Assembly (NCBI GenBank): GCA_024402655.1
Contig: JAKSTH010000008.1
Location: 1-41,155, forward strand
Source: Treponema sp.
GTDB lineage: Bacteria; Spirochaetota; Spirochaetia; Treponematales; Treponemataceae
Direction: 5' to 3'
Length of the DNA: 41,155 nt
Position 1 is the stretch's first letter; each line of letters starts with the position of its first letter. This document shows, piece after piece, positions 1-8,983 of this stretch. The position numbers and the translations under genes were made by a program. Under the pieces are notes generated by a model. It searched no databases. It worked only from the letters and a program-made list of their open reading frames with translations, and was not told where the DNA came from.

Positions 1-462
1 TGGAATGTTCTTTTTGTTTTATTGCAAATTCCTTTAGAAGGTAAAAATTATAAACCATATTTATTGCTTCAAATTCCACTGGCATTTCTTTTGGGATATG
101 TTACAGATTTTGCAAAATATTTAATTTCCCCACTTACAGTTCAGTCATATATTCTATGTTTGTTGCTTACAATTGTAGGAATAATTATTACTGGTTTTGG
201 AGTATATCTTACAGTTAAAGCAAAACTTGTAATGAATGGTCCTGAAGCTTTTTTACATTCACTGGAAAAAAAGGTTCCTTTAAAATTTGGAACTCTAAAG
301 TCTATTTTTGATGTTCTTAATGTAATTATGGCAATTGTTCTTTCACTTATTATTTTTAAGAAAGTACAGGGAGTTCGTGAAGGAACCATTTTGGCTGCTA
401 TTCTTGTTGGCTATGTTGTAAACATTTGTAATTTAATTTTTTCAAAACAAAAAGAGCAATAA
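1..462 (+). CDS. YczE/YitT-type integral membrane protein, 3' part
   Basis: The reading frame is open from the first base of the window, with codons W-N-V-L-F-V-L-L before the TTG at position 22. The gene therefore starts outside the window and only about 153 C-terminal residues are seen. The protein is almost entirely hydrophobic, with four to five membrane segments. The stretch LTIVGIIITGFGVYLTVKA followed by a GPEAF motif fits the YczE/YyaS/YitT-like family (DUF6198-type), whose role is unproven. It ends with TAA and overlaps the convergent MATE gene by 65 bp. The family call is from motif memory; membrane location is certain, function unknown. Confidence 0.7.
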   Translation, partial: WNVLFVLLQIPLEGKNYKPYLLLQIPLAFLLGYVTDFAKYLISPLTVQSYILCLLLTIVGIIITGFGVYLTVKAKLVMNGPEAFLHSLEKKVPLKFGTLKSIFDVLNVIMAIVLSLIIFKKVQGVREGTILAAILVGYVVNICNLIFSKQKEQ

Positions 463-1774
463 TACACATTAAACATTCTGCGGCACAAGTTGAATATGCA
501 AGTCCAAATAAACCAAAAACTTTACTAAACAGCAGAATAAATGGGATTTCAAATACGGCTTTTCTTAAAATTGAAAAAATAAAGGCATATCGTCCAAGTC
601 CAAAAGATTGAGAGATTCCAACAACTACAAAATCTACGCACATAAATGGTAAAGCAAGTCCACAGCCTTTAAGAAATTTTGAACCAATTTCTATGATTTG
701 TTCATTATTCATAAAAAATCCTACAAGAATTCTAGAGCCTGCAAAATAAATGAATAATATTACTAAAAGACTGCTTAATGTAATCTGGAATATTTTTCGT
801 ATTGTCTGTTGTACTCTTTCATTATTTTTAGCAGCATAATTATAGCCAATTAAAGGCATAACTCCCTGACTAAATCCAAAAATAATCTGAATTGGCAGTT
901 GATTTAATTTATTTACAATTCCTATTGAAGCAACTGCAATTGTTCCAAAACCTGCAGCAAGATTATTAAAAAGTGTCATAGAAATTACATTAAGATTATT
1001 TTGAACAACACCAGGAAAACCAACAGCAAAAATATTTTTAATAATTTCAGGTTTCAATGAAAAATTTCTTGGATTTACACTAACATAAGTTTTACCTTTC
1101 AGGCAAATAAGAAGTATTATAAAATAACCAAGCGCAAAACAGTTAGAAATAAATGTAGCTAAACCTGCTCCTGCCGCACCAAGATTTAAACCAAAAGGCA
1201 AAATAAAGAAAGGATCAAGAATAATATTTAATAAACAGCCGCTTATTGCACCAATACTTGCGTGCATTGCGCGCCCTTCTGCCCTTAAAATGAAACTGAA
1301 TAAAATATTCATAATTCCAGGAACTGCACCAACACCTACAGTCCAGAAAAGATATTGTTTTGTAACATTAAAAGTTTCTGATTCAGTACCAAGAATATTA
1401 AGTATTTGTGTATTCAGTGTTAAGGTGAGTACTGAAAGCAAAATAGAAAATAATAAACCAAAGTATATACCAGTTGCAGAAGCCTGTTTTACTTTTTCAT
1501 ATTTTTTTTCACCAAGCATACGACTCATTAAACTGGAAGAACCAACTCCAAAAAGATTAGTAATAGCATAAAAAAGAGTCATAGCTGGTGCTACTAGAGT
1601 TACAGCAGCATTTTCAATTGGGTTATTTAATTTTCCAACAAAAAAAGTATCAGACAAATTATAAACAATTGAAACAATTGAACTTATAATCATTGGAATG
1701 GTTAAGGTAAAAATTGCCTTTGAAACAGGCATTCGTTCAAAAAGTTCTTCTTTAGAGATGGAGTTAGTTTTCAT
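398..1774 (-). CDS. MATE family multidrug/Na+ efflux transporter
   Basis: This 458-residue inner membrane protein has the size and the roughly twelve hydrophobic segments of MATE exporters, which swap cations (Na+ or H+) for drugs or metabolites. The N-terminus (ELFERMPVSKAIFTLTIPM, then NLSDTFFVGKL) is the typical MATE entry helix. Internal repeats such as GVGAVPGIMNILFSFILRAEG and GFSQGVMPLIGYNYAA match the family's conserved loops. It lies 15 bp downstream of the LRR gene on the same strand and is probably cotranscribed with it. The ATG has only a weak ribosome-binding site (TAGGTC). Its last 65 bp are antisense to the preceding membrane protein gene. The substrate cannot be told from sequence. 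Confidence 0.93.
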   Translation of the reverse strand: MKTNSISKEELFERMPVSKAIFTLTIPMIISSIVSIVYNLSDTFFVGKLNNPIENAAVTLVAPAMTLFYAITNLFGVGSSSLMSRMLGEKKYEKVKQASATGIYFGLLFSILLSVLTLTLNTQILNILGTESETFNVTKQYLFWTVGVGAVPGIMNILFSFILRAEGRAMHASIGAISGCLLNIILDPFFILPFGLNLGAAGAGLATFISNCFALGYFIILLICLKGKTYVSVNPRNFSLKPEIIKNIFAVGFPGVVQNNLNVISMTLFNNLAAGFGTIAVASIGIVNKLNQLPIQIIFGFSQGVMPLIGYNYAAKNNERVQQTIRKIFQITLSSLLVILFIYFAGSRILVGFFMNNEQIIEIGSKFLKGCGLALPFMCVDFVVVGISQSFGLGRYAFIFSILRKAVFEIPFILLFSKVFGLFGLAYSTCAAECLMCIIALFVLKKLNYKCLQHSQQE

Positions 1775-1789
1775 AAATACATAGACCTA

Positions 1790-2965
1790 TTAGTCAAAAT
1801 CAACTTTTATTACATTTTCGCCTAAAGAAGTAACTGTTTCTGGTAAAACTACTGCATTTTCTCTTGCGCCATAAAAAGCATAATCACCTATTTTAGTAAG
1901 TGAAGTACCAAAGTTTACTTCGGAAAGTGCATTGCATTCATAAAAGGCTTTTTCATCAATAAAAGTAACTGAATCTGGAATTGTGATAGATACAAGTGCT
2001 TTACAATATTCAAAACATTTATATGGGATTTCTGTAATTAATGATGAAAGTTTTACTGTTGTAAGTTTAAAACAGTTTCTAAAGGCACCTTCACCAATTT
2101 CTGTAACGGTGTCTGGAATATTAATTTCTCGTATATTTTTACATTCTGCAAAAGCATAGTTACCAATGGAAACCAATTTAGAAGGCAATTTAACAGTTGT
2201 AAGATAAAAACAGTTGTAAAATGCTCTATATTCAATTGCAGTTATACCTTCTGGAATCACCACATTTGAAATTAGAAGTCCACGGAAAGCTTCTTCTCCA
2301 ATTGTAGTTAAAGCTTCTGGTAATGTAAGTTCTGAAATTTTACATCCATCAAAGGCATTTTTTCCAATAGAGGTAATGCTTTCTGGTATTTTAATTTCTG
2401 TAATATTTACACAATTTGTGAAAGTATTATCAGGAATTGCTGTTAAATTGTTTGAAAGTTTTATTGTTTTAAGATTTGAACAGTCTTCAAAAACAGACTC
2501 TCCCATTGTAAAAAGGGAATCTGGTAAAGTTATTGAAATAAGACTATAACAACCAAAGAAAACTCTATTTCCAAGAGTTGTTAAAGAATATGGCAATTTT
2601 ACAGTAGTAAGACGGCAGCTTTCAAATGCACTGTCTTCAATAATTTTTACATTTTTACCAAGTGTGATTGAAGTAAGATCTGAACAGTTTTTAAAAGCTT
2701 CCTTACCAATTATTTTCACTGTATCTGGAATAACAATTTCTTTAATTCCCTTTTTATTTGCAAAAGCTCCAGAATCAATTGAAGTAACAGCTTTGTCATC
2801 AATGTATTCAGGAATAATTAAAATCCCTTTTTTATCTGGAACAGTTCCCGAAGTAATACATAATGAATCATCATCATTTAATTTAGTAACATATGGACTT
2901 TTTTTTGCTGCAAAAATATTTAATGTTGTAAAAATTAATAAAACTGAAAGTAATACTTTTTTCAT
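1790..2965 (-). CDS. Secreted BspA/TpLRR-type leucine-rich repeat protein
   Basis: From the chosen start this is a 391-residue protein with a clear signal peptide (MKKVLLSVLLIFTTLNIFA, cleavage before AKK) followed by about 14 repeats of roughly 23 residues of the BspA form, each with an I-G/P-x-x-A-F-x-x-C core (for example IGKEAF, IEDSAF, IGNYAF). Such repeats in Treponema and oral or gut anaerobes are surface or secreted and bind host proteins or other bacteria. No lipobox, C-terminal anchor or sorting domain is visible. The ATG at 2965 is preferred over the in-frame ATG at 2980 because AAAGGGAAG lies just before it and the predicted promoter would start transcription near 2980. The MATE gene follows 15 bp downstream. 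Confidence 0.92.
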   Translation of the reverse strand: MKKVLLSVLLIFTTLNIFAAKKSPYVTKLNDDDSLCITSGTVPDKKGILIIPEYIDDKAVTSIDSGAFANKKGIKEIVIPDTVKIIGKEAFKNCSDLTSITLGKNVKIIEDSAFESCRLTTVKLPYSLTTLGNRVFFGCYSLISITLPDSLFTMGESVFEDCSNLKTIKLSNNLTAIPDNTFTNCVNITEIKIPESITSIGKNAFDGCKISELTLPEALTTIGEEAFRGLLISNVVIPEGITAIEYRAFYNCFYLTTVKLPSKLVSIGNYAFAECKNIREINIPDTVTEIGEGAFRNCFKLTTVKLSSLITEIPYKCFEYCKALVSITIPDSVTFIDEKAFYECNALSEVNFGTSLTKIGDYAFYGARENAVVLPETVTSLGENVIKVDFD

Positions 2966-2986
2966 ATCTTCCCTTTCCATTTCTAT

Positions 2987-3015
2987 ATTTTATTAAGAAA
3001 TAACACAGATTTCAA
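2987..3015 (-). promoter_or_regulatory. Sigma70-type promoter for the LRR-MATE operon
   Basis: On the minus strand a TTGAAA -35 box (3015-3010) is followed after exactly 17 bp by a TAAAAT -10 box (2992-2987). Each matches the consensus at five of six positions. Transcription would start near 2980, about 15 nt before the ATG at 2965, leaving room for the ribosome-binding site. The surrounding 178-bp divergent gap is very AT-rich and holds no other gene that I can see. Confidence 0.6.
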
Positions 3016-3143
3016 TAAAAAACTCAAAATATAAAAAGTTTATATTTTGGTATTTTATTACATAAGTGCATAGATTTATTATATAAAATATAACAAATAA
3101 AGGTATTCTAAAGTTATAAAAAAAGAACTTTTTGGAGGAATAA

Positions 3144-4139
3144 ATGAAAGCATTATTCATTGGTGGCACAGGTACAATTTCAATGGCCATTTCTAAATTA
3201 ATTTTAAAACAGGGCTGGGATTTATATTTAATTAATCGTGGAAACAGAAACAACATTCCAGGCTTAGAAAAAGCAAATTTTATTACACTTGATATAAATG
3301 ATGAAAAAGCAGAAGAAGAAAAATTAAAGGGAATGCATTTTGATGTAGCCTGCGATTTTATTGGTTTTGTACCATCTCAATTGGAAAGAGATTACCGCCT
3401 TTTAAAAGATAAAGTTGATCAGTTTATGTATATAAGTTCAGCTTCAGCATATCAAAAGCCTGTAGGAAATTATGTTATAAGCGAAAAAACTCCACTGACA
3501 AATCCATATTGGGAATATTCAAGAAATAAAATTGCCTGTGAAGATTATTTAATGAAGCTTTATAGAGAAGAAGGTTTTCCAGTTACAATCATTCGTCCAA
3601 GTCACACTTACGATGAACGCTCTGTTCCACTTGGTGTTCATGGTGATAAAGGCAGTTATCAGGTTGTAAAAAGAATTAAAGAAGGTAAACCTGTAATTAT
3701 TCATGGGGATGGAACTTCTTTATGGACATTAACTCATAACTCTGATTTTGCGAAAGGTTTTGCAGGTTTAATGGGAAATATCCACGCAATTGGTGAAGCT
3801 GTTCAAATTATGTCTGATGAAAGTGTTACATGGAATCAGATTTATGAATGCATTGCAAAAGCTTTAGGAGTAAAACTTAATGCAGTTTATGTCCCTTCTA
3901 CATATCTTGCTAAACACAGTCATTACGATTTTACTGGCAGCTTAATTGGAGATAAAGCTAATTCTGTTGTTTTTGATTGTTCTAAATTAAAAACTCTGGT
4001 TCCAGATTTTGTTGCAACAAAACGAGTTGATCAGGGAATTAAAGAAACAATTGAATATGTTATGAGTCATCCTGAATGCCAGACAGAAGATCCTGAATTT
4101 GACAAATGGTGTGATGAAATTGCTGAAAAATTAAGCTGA
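3144..4139 (+). CDS. NAD-dependent epimerase/dehydratase (extended SDR)
   Basis: This 331-residue cytoplasmic protein has the Rossmann dinucleotide-binding start of extended short-chain dehydrogenases (FIGGTGTIS at residues 6-13), a YISSASAYQ active-site strand and the YxxxK catalytic pair at Y125 and K129. A C-terminal sugar-nucleotide-like substrate domain follows, including WTLTHNSDFAKG. The family acts on nucleotide sugars or related compounds. The exact substrate is not decidable here, and similarity to RNA-binding CSP41-type SDR proteins is an alternative. The start is firm: GGAGGA lies 4 nt before the ATG. The gene stands alone, divergent from the LRR gene, and is followed by a hairpin terminator. 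Confidence 0.88.
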   Translation: MKALFIGGTGTISMAISKLILKQGWDLYLINRGNRNNIPGLEKANFITLDINDEKAEEEKLKGMHFDVACDFIGFVPSQLERDYRLLKDKVDQFMYISSASAYQKPVGNYVISEKTPLTNPYWEYSRNKIACEDYLMKLYREEGFPVTIIRPSHTYDERSVPLGVHGDKGSYQVVKRIKEGKPVIIHGDGTSLWTLTHNSDFAKGFAGLMGNIHAIGEAVQIMSDESVTWNQIYECIAKALGVKLNAVYVPSTYLAKHSHYDFTGSLIGDKANSVVFDCSKLKTLVPDFVATKRVDQGIKETIEYVMSHPECQTEDPEFDKWCDEIAEKLS

Positions 4140-4151
4140 TAAATAATTTTG

Positions 4152-4192
4152 TGCAGCAGGATGATTAAATGATGTTCTGCTGCATATTTTTT
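4152..4192 (+). terminator. Rho-independent terminator of the epimerase gene
   Basis: TGCAGCAG (4152-4159) pairs perfectly with CTGCTGCA (4177-4184) around a 17-nt loop and is followed by six T residues at 4187-4192. It begins 12 bp after the epimerase stop codon. The right arm and loop lie inside the end of the convergent EAL gene, whose stop is at 4167-4165. On the opposite strand the hairpin is not followed by a clear T-run, so it looks directional. Confidence 0.8.
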
Positions 4193-6330
4193 GTAATTGT
4201 ATTTAGCCAGTCGTCGTAAGTCAAAGGTTTAGAAAAATAATATCCCTGAATAACATCGCAATCAAGAGACTTTAAGAAATCTAATTGGTCTTTTGTTTCT
4301 ACCCCTTCTGCAATTACTTTCATATTTTTAAAGTGAGCCAGTTGAATTGTATGTTTTAAAAGTTCATTACCATCTGCACGGCCAATAAAATCCACAAGAC
4401 TTTTATCAATTTTAATAGAATTAAAAGGCAGAATATTTAAACTGGCTAAAGATGAAGAACCTGTACCAAAATCATCCATATCAAGAATAAAACCTGCATC
4501 TCGTAATTCTTTTGCAATAGTAATCAACTGTTTATCTGAATATGCAGCAGATTCTGTAATTTCCAGGGAAATGGAATTCATTGGAATACCAGTTTCCTTA
4601 ATAATATCTTTATATTTTTGTAAAATACCTTCATGATGCAGCGTTGTTCTAGAAACATTTATGGAAATAGAAAGAAGCTGTTCCCCTCTGTCATTCCAAT
4701 ATTTTATAGATTCGCAAACATTTCTAAAAACAAATAAGTCTAAGTTTACAATTAATCCATCTTCTTCAAAAAGATTAATAAATTCAAAAGGTGGAATAAC
4801 TGTACCGTCACTTTTTTGCCATCTGACTAAAGCTTCGGCACCTACAAGTTTTTCAGTTTTTGCATCATATTTTGGCTGGTACCATACATGAAATTCATTA
4901 TTTTTTAAGGCATTTTCAAAGTTTGATTCATAAAGCTGAATTTTTTCATGTTTTTTACTTACATCACCATCGTAATTAGCAATAATGTAATCATAATTAT
5001 TTAAAATACTTTTTGCAGCCATAAGAGCACGGTCTGAAATCATATTTACAGGAATAGACTTGTCAACGCGGCTATAGTATCCATATTTTAGAACGATATT
5101 TTTTATTGGTGCATTTTCAATAACTTGTTTAACTTTTTCGTAAAAATAATCTTTTCCGCGGTTTAAATAAGTTGGATAGTATAAAATAAAAATATCACCA
5201 CCATAACGTCCACTTATAGAGTCTGGCATGTCATTACTAATGTAGTCTGCAAGATAACACAGTAACTCATCGCATTTTTGAGTACCATGAATACTATTTA
5301 TCATCTTAAAGTTTTTTATGTCCAGAACTATTACATCATAATCAATTTCAGGATTTTCTGAAAAAGCTTTTCTTACACGACGATATACAGCTGAACGTGT
5401 AAAAAGACCTGTTAAAATGTCATGTTCCAAAACATATATTTTTTGTTCTACAGAGAACTGATAATAAATTACAAGAGTTATAAAAATTAAAAATATAATT
5501 GTAATTAACAGCAATTGATGAAGAACATGTTTACCAATGTTCCAGCCGCCTTTTGGTTCTATTGAAATGTGCCAGGTATCATTTAATACAGAAAAAGGAA
5601 TATCAATTTTTTTAGAAATTGGTTCGGTAGTGTTTCTATAAAAGAAGCCTTCTTCATCTTGAACAATATCCAGTTCATTATCTTTCCATAAACCAAAATT
5701 GTAATTTTCAGAATTTATTTGATAATACTTGTTTAATTGCTTTGAAAACTCATTTGTATCAAGAATAACAATAGAAAAAGCCTTAAATTCATCATCTTTA
5801 AAAATAGGATTTCGAATTATAAAACCTAGTCCACCTTGAAAAAGATTGTAAGGGCCACCTAAAGTAAGTTTTTCTGATTCTAATGACTTTATAGAATTTT
5901 CTTTAAGAATTGGAGTTTCCAGCAGATTAATACCAATTGCAGATTCTTTAACTGAATCTGGATACGCCATAGTTATAATACCATCTGGTGCAAGATACAA
6001 AGTTCCATTTGCTACATCATTTTCTATAAAGCGGCGGCAAATACTGTCATAATGTTCATAGATTGTATCTTCATATTCCAGATAAAGATTACTGATAATC
6101 TGTGTCAAAGTAAGGCTTGAATCAAACGCACTATTAACAGCAGATATTACATTATGTGAAATAACATCAGCTTCGTATTGGACTTCAAGTTTTTTGGAAT
6201 TAGTATAATAAGAGATTATTAGAAACTCAGCCAATATAGAAAAAAGCACAGCTAAAAGTATTCTAAGAATTCTATGAAGAGGCAACTTTATAAGTTTTTT
6301 AGTTTTTACTTTCTGATCCTTGATTTTCAA
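4165..6330 (-). CDS. CHASE-GGDEF-EAL membrane protein, likely c-di-GMP phosphodiesterase
   Basis: This is a 721-residue inner membrane signalling protein. A membrane helix (about 20-42) precedes a periplasmic CHASE-like sensor (about 50-265, including GGLGFIIRNPIF) and a second helix (about 270-292). The GGDEF domain (about 298-455) has GGDIF at 377-381, so the catalytic Glu is Ile and cyclase activity is unlikely. The EAL domain (about 470-715) keeps the metal and catalytic residues: E499 of EAL, N558, E590 and E593, D619/D620 of DDFGTG, K640, E675 and Q695. I infer that it breaks down c-di-GMP under control of an extracellular ligand. The start is TTG; no ATG is available near the N-terminus. 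AAAGGA lies about 11 nt upstream, slightly far. Confidence 0.93.
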   Translation of the reverse strand: MKIKDQKVKTKKLIKLPLHRILRILLAVLFSILAEFLIISYYTNSKKLEVQYEADVISHNVISAVNSAFDSSLTLTQIISNLYLEYEDTIYEHYDSICRRFIENDVANGTLYLAPDGIITMAYPDSVKESAIGINLLETPILKENSIKSLESEKLTLGGPYNLFQGGLGFIIRNPIFKDDEFKAFSIVILDTNEFSKQLNKYYQINSENYNFGLWKDNELDIVQDEEGFFYRNTTEPISKKIDIPFSVLNDTWHISIEPKGGWNIGKHVLHQLLLITIIFLIFITLVIYYQFSVEQKIYVLEHDILTGLFTRSAVYRRVRKAFSENPEIDYDVIVLDIKNFKMINSIHGTQKCDELLCYLADYISNDMPDSISGRYGGDIFILYYPTYLNRGKDYFYEKVKQVIENAPIKNIVLKYGYYSRVDKSIPVNMISDRALMAAKSILNNYDYIIANYDGDVSKKHEKIQLYESNFENALKNNEFHVWYQPKYDAKTEKLVGAEALVRWQKSDGTVIPPFEFINLFEEDGLIVNLDLFVFRNVCESIKYWNDRGEQLLSISINVSRTTLHHEGILQKYKDIIKETGIPMNSISLEITESAAYSDKQLITIAKELRDAGFILDMDDFGTGSSSLASLNILPFNSIKIDKSLVDFIGRADGNELLKHTIQLAHFKNMKVIAEGVETKDQLDFLKSLDCDVIQGYYFSKPLTYDDWLNTITKNMQQNII

Positions 6331-6360
6331 ATAATTATAAGTCCTTTTATAATTATAAAT

Positions 6361-6388
6361 ATTATACCACCATATTAAAATAAAACAA
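6361..6388 (-). promoter_or_regulatory. Extended -10 promoter of the EAL-domain gene
   Basis: On the minus strand TGGTATAAT (6369-6361) is a perfect TATAAT with an extended TGn element. A weak TTGTTT -35 box (6388-6383) lies 16 bp upstream. The inferred transcript begins near 6354 and includes the AAAGGA ribosome-binding site before the TTG start at 6330. Confidence 0.5.
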
Positions 6389-6447
6389 TCAAAATATATT
6401 CAAACTAAAATCTTAAAAAAATGTATTTAATTATGTTGATTATTCTC

Positions 6448-6453
6448 TATAAT
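6448..6453 (+). promoter_or_regulatory. TATAAT -10 box touching the GH127 start codon
   Basis: A perfect TATAAT ends only 7 bp before the ATG at 6461. The intervening bases are A/T only and contain no ribosome-binding site. Transcription from this box would begin at or within a base or two of the ATG, giving a leaderless mRNA. No convincing -35 hexamer is seen at 16-18 bp, although the upstream DNA is A-rich. Confidence 0.5.
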
Positions 6454-6460
6454 AAAAAAT

Positions 6461-8983
6461 ATGAAAAATAATAAAGATATTTTACAGGAATTTGATTATT
6501 CCAAAGTTCTTATTAATGATGATTTTTACAACTCAATTACTCAAAAAGATGTTGATTTTTTAAATACCTTTGATCCAGAACGTTTGTTGTATAACTTTAG
6601 ACTTACAGCCGGCGACTTACCTAATGAAATAAATGCTTGTGGTCCTTATTCAGGTTGGGAAAACACTAGAATTGGAGGACATACTTTAGGCCATTATTTA
6701 ACAGCCGCTGCTCAAGGTGTAAAAAATGGATACGGAAACTGTTGTGGTAAAGATAGTATTTCTTTAGAAAACCGTTTAAATGCTTTGATAGATGGTTTGG
6801 AATATTGTCAGAACAAAAATGATAAAGCTGTAGAAAATGGTGATAAGAATCGTCATAAAGGTTTTATTTTTGGTGCAACTATGGCAGATTCATCTAAACC
6901 GGAACTACAGTTTGAAAAAGTAAAATCTCCTTCTGCTGCAGACACATGGGTTCCATGGTACAACCTTCATAAAGTTATAAATGGTCTTGTTGAAACTTAT
7001 AAACTTACAAAAAATCAAAAAGCTTTAAAGATTGTTTTGAATCTTGGTGAATGGGTTTATTGCCATGTTTCTAAATGGTCTAGTGAAGAAAAAGAAAGAG
7101 TTTTAAGAATTGAATATGGTGGAATGAATGATTGTCTTTATGAATTATATATGATTTGTAAAGAAGAAGGTTTATCAAATGCAGAACATATAAAAATTGC
7201 AGCGCAGGCATTTGATGAAGTTTCTTTATTTGAAAAAATAATTAAATACAATAATAATGAGCCCGGTTTTGAAGATGTTTTAAATAATCATCATGCAAAC
7301 TGTACAATTCCTAAATTTGTTGGTGCACTAAATGGTTATAAAGCTACAGGAGACACTACTCTTTTACAGGCCGCACAAGCTTTTTGGGATCTTGTTGTAA
7401 ATCATCATACATATATAACTGGCGGAAACAGTGAATGTGAACACTTTGGTAAAGATGACATTCTGGATTTAGAAAGAAGTAACTGTAACTGCGAAACTTG
7501 TAATACTCATAATATGCTCAAATTTACAAAAGAGCTTTTTATGCTTACAGGAGAAATAAAATATGCAGACTTTTATGAGCGCACATATTTGAATGCAATT
7601 ATGGCTTCTGTAAATGCAGAAACTGGTATGACTGCATATTTTCAGCCAATGGCAACCGGTTGCTTTAAAAATTACTGTAACAGTGATGTAAATAAAAACT
7701 ATTTCTGGTGTTGTACTGGAACTGGTCTTGAAAACTTTACTAAGCTTAATGAAGATTTATATTTTAAAAACGAAAATACTATTTTTGCAAATATGTTCAT
7801 AAGCAGCACTGTAAACTGGGACGAAAAAATGGTTGTTATAAAACAGGTTACAAATATTCCAGAAAATACAGAAACAACTTTTACTATTCAGACAGCTGAG
7901 GATGTAGATTTTACACTTGCTGTACGAATTCCTTATTGGGAAAAAGATATTCCTGAAGTAAAAATTAATGGTGAAAAAGTTTTATTAAAACCACAAAATG
8001 GATATATAAAAATTTCTAAAAAATGGAATGGTACTGAAACTGTAACAATTAATTTTCATTTTGGATTAACAGCATACACTCTTCCTGACAATAGACACAC
8101 TTATGGCTTTATGTATGGACCTTTGGTTCTGGCTGCAATACTTGGTAATGATACACAAATGAATATAAGACAAGTTGGCGTTCTTTGTGATGTAAGTGCC
8201 AATAAGCTTGTATTTGGAAAACTTATGCCATTAAATGGTAATTATGGTGGAACAAGTAATTTATCAGTTCTTCCTGGTGAAATTTTAACTGTAGAAGGAA
8301 ATTTACAGGAATATTTTGATAATCTGGAAAGTCATCTTGTAAAAACTGGTAATTTAACTTTTACACTAAAAGATACAGATTGCCAGAAGGAGCTGGAATT
8401 TAGTCCATATTACAAAATCAATTCAGGACGATATGGCATTTATTGGATTTTTAGAGATAATTTTACCCGTGACATTTGTGCAAATATTTATACTGAAGGA
8501 ACAAAAACTTATATAGACGGTATTGGTGTTGGTTATGGTTCCCAAACAGAAGGCAACAATACTACATGGCCATGTATGGAGGAAGAAGGAACTGGTTCTT
8601 GTGCAGATTCCGGGGCTTTAACTCGTTATGCATATAAAGATGGCTCTTTTTCTTACTTACTTAAAGTTGTAAAAAATAAAGAAAACTATATAAAAGTTCA
8701 TGTTCAAGGAACAAAGTGCCTGGAAAACAGCAAGGATGATTCTAATCCTATAAACACTCTTGTAATTTATGTATTGAATGACGGTAAAAAAGAGATTTTA
8801 AAAGAAGTCCAGCTTTCTATGGCAGATGAAAAACAGGAGCTTGAATTAAAAATACCTTCATTCCTAATAGAAAAAGCAGAAGCTTTTGGAAATGAAGGTA
8901 CTGTTTTAAGAGTTTATTTTGAAGGAAAAAATAAGTCTGAATCAGCTAAGCTTTGTGCTCCACTGGAAACTTATTATTCCTAA
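6461..8983 (+). CDS. GH127/GH146-type beta-L-arabinofuranosidase
   Basis: This 840-residue protein belongs to the DUF1680/GH127 glycosidase group, which includes Bifidobacterium HypBA1 and the related GH146 enzymes. These remove beta-L-arabinofuranose using a zinc-bound cysteine nucleophile. The zinc set is intact: E345 and C347 (in CNCETCNTH) and the C417-C418 pair (in FWCCTGTGLEN). The (alpha/alpha)6 barrel covers about residues 30-440, followed by beta-sandwich regions (RYGIYW near 655-665) and a C-terminal domain of the type seen in GH146 enzymes. No signal peptide is present, so it should act in the cytoplasm on imported oligosaccharides. It meets the GH8 gene tail to tail with overlapping stop codons. 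Family is secure; GH127 versus GH146 and the linkage are not. Confidence 0.9.
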   Translation: MKNNKDILQEFDYSKVLINDDFYNSITQKDVDFLNTFDPERLLYNFRLTAGDLPNEINACGPYSGWENTRIGGHTLGHYLTAAAQGVKNGYGNCCGKDSISLENRLNALIDGLEYCQNKNDKAVENGDKNRHKGFIFGATMADSSKPELQFEKVKSPSAADTWVPWYNLHKVINGLVETYKLTKNQKALKIVLNLGEWVYCHVSKWSSEEKERVLRIEYGGMNDCLYELYMICKEEGLSNAEHIKIAAQAFDEVSLFEKIIKYNNNEPGFEDVLNNHHANCTIPKFVGALNGYKATGDTTLLQAAQAFWDLVVNHHTYITGGNSECEHFGKDDILDLERSNCNCETCNTHNMLKFTKELFMLTGEIKYADFYERTYLNAIMASVNAETGMTAYFQPMATGCFKNYCNSDVNKNYFWCCTGTGLENFTKLNEDLYFKNENTIFANMFISSTVNWDEKMVVIKQVTNIPENTETTFTIQTAEDVDFTLAVRIPYWEKDIPEVKINGEKVLLKPQNGYIKISKKWNGTETVTINFHFGLTAYTLPDNRHTYGFMYGPLVLAAILGNDTQMNIRQVGVLCDVSANKLVFGKLMPLNGNYGGTSNLSVLPGEILTVEGNLQEYFDNLESHLVKTGNLTFTLKDTDCQKELEFSPYYKINSGRYGIYWIFRDNFTRDICANIYTEGTKTYIDGIGVGYGSQTEGNNTTWPCMEEEGTGSCADSGALTRYAYKDGSFSYLLKVVKNKENYIKVHVQGTKCLENSKDDSNPINTLVIYVLNDGKKEILKEVQLSMADEKQELELKIPSFLIEKAEAFGNEGTVLRVYFEGKNKSESAKLCAPLETYYS

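Noticed and set aside
1820-2800. DNA-level tandem repeat in the LRR gene
   Set aside because: The periodicity is at protein level (about 23 residues); the codons differ between units, so it is not a recent DNA repeat or CRISPR-like array.
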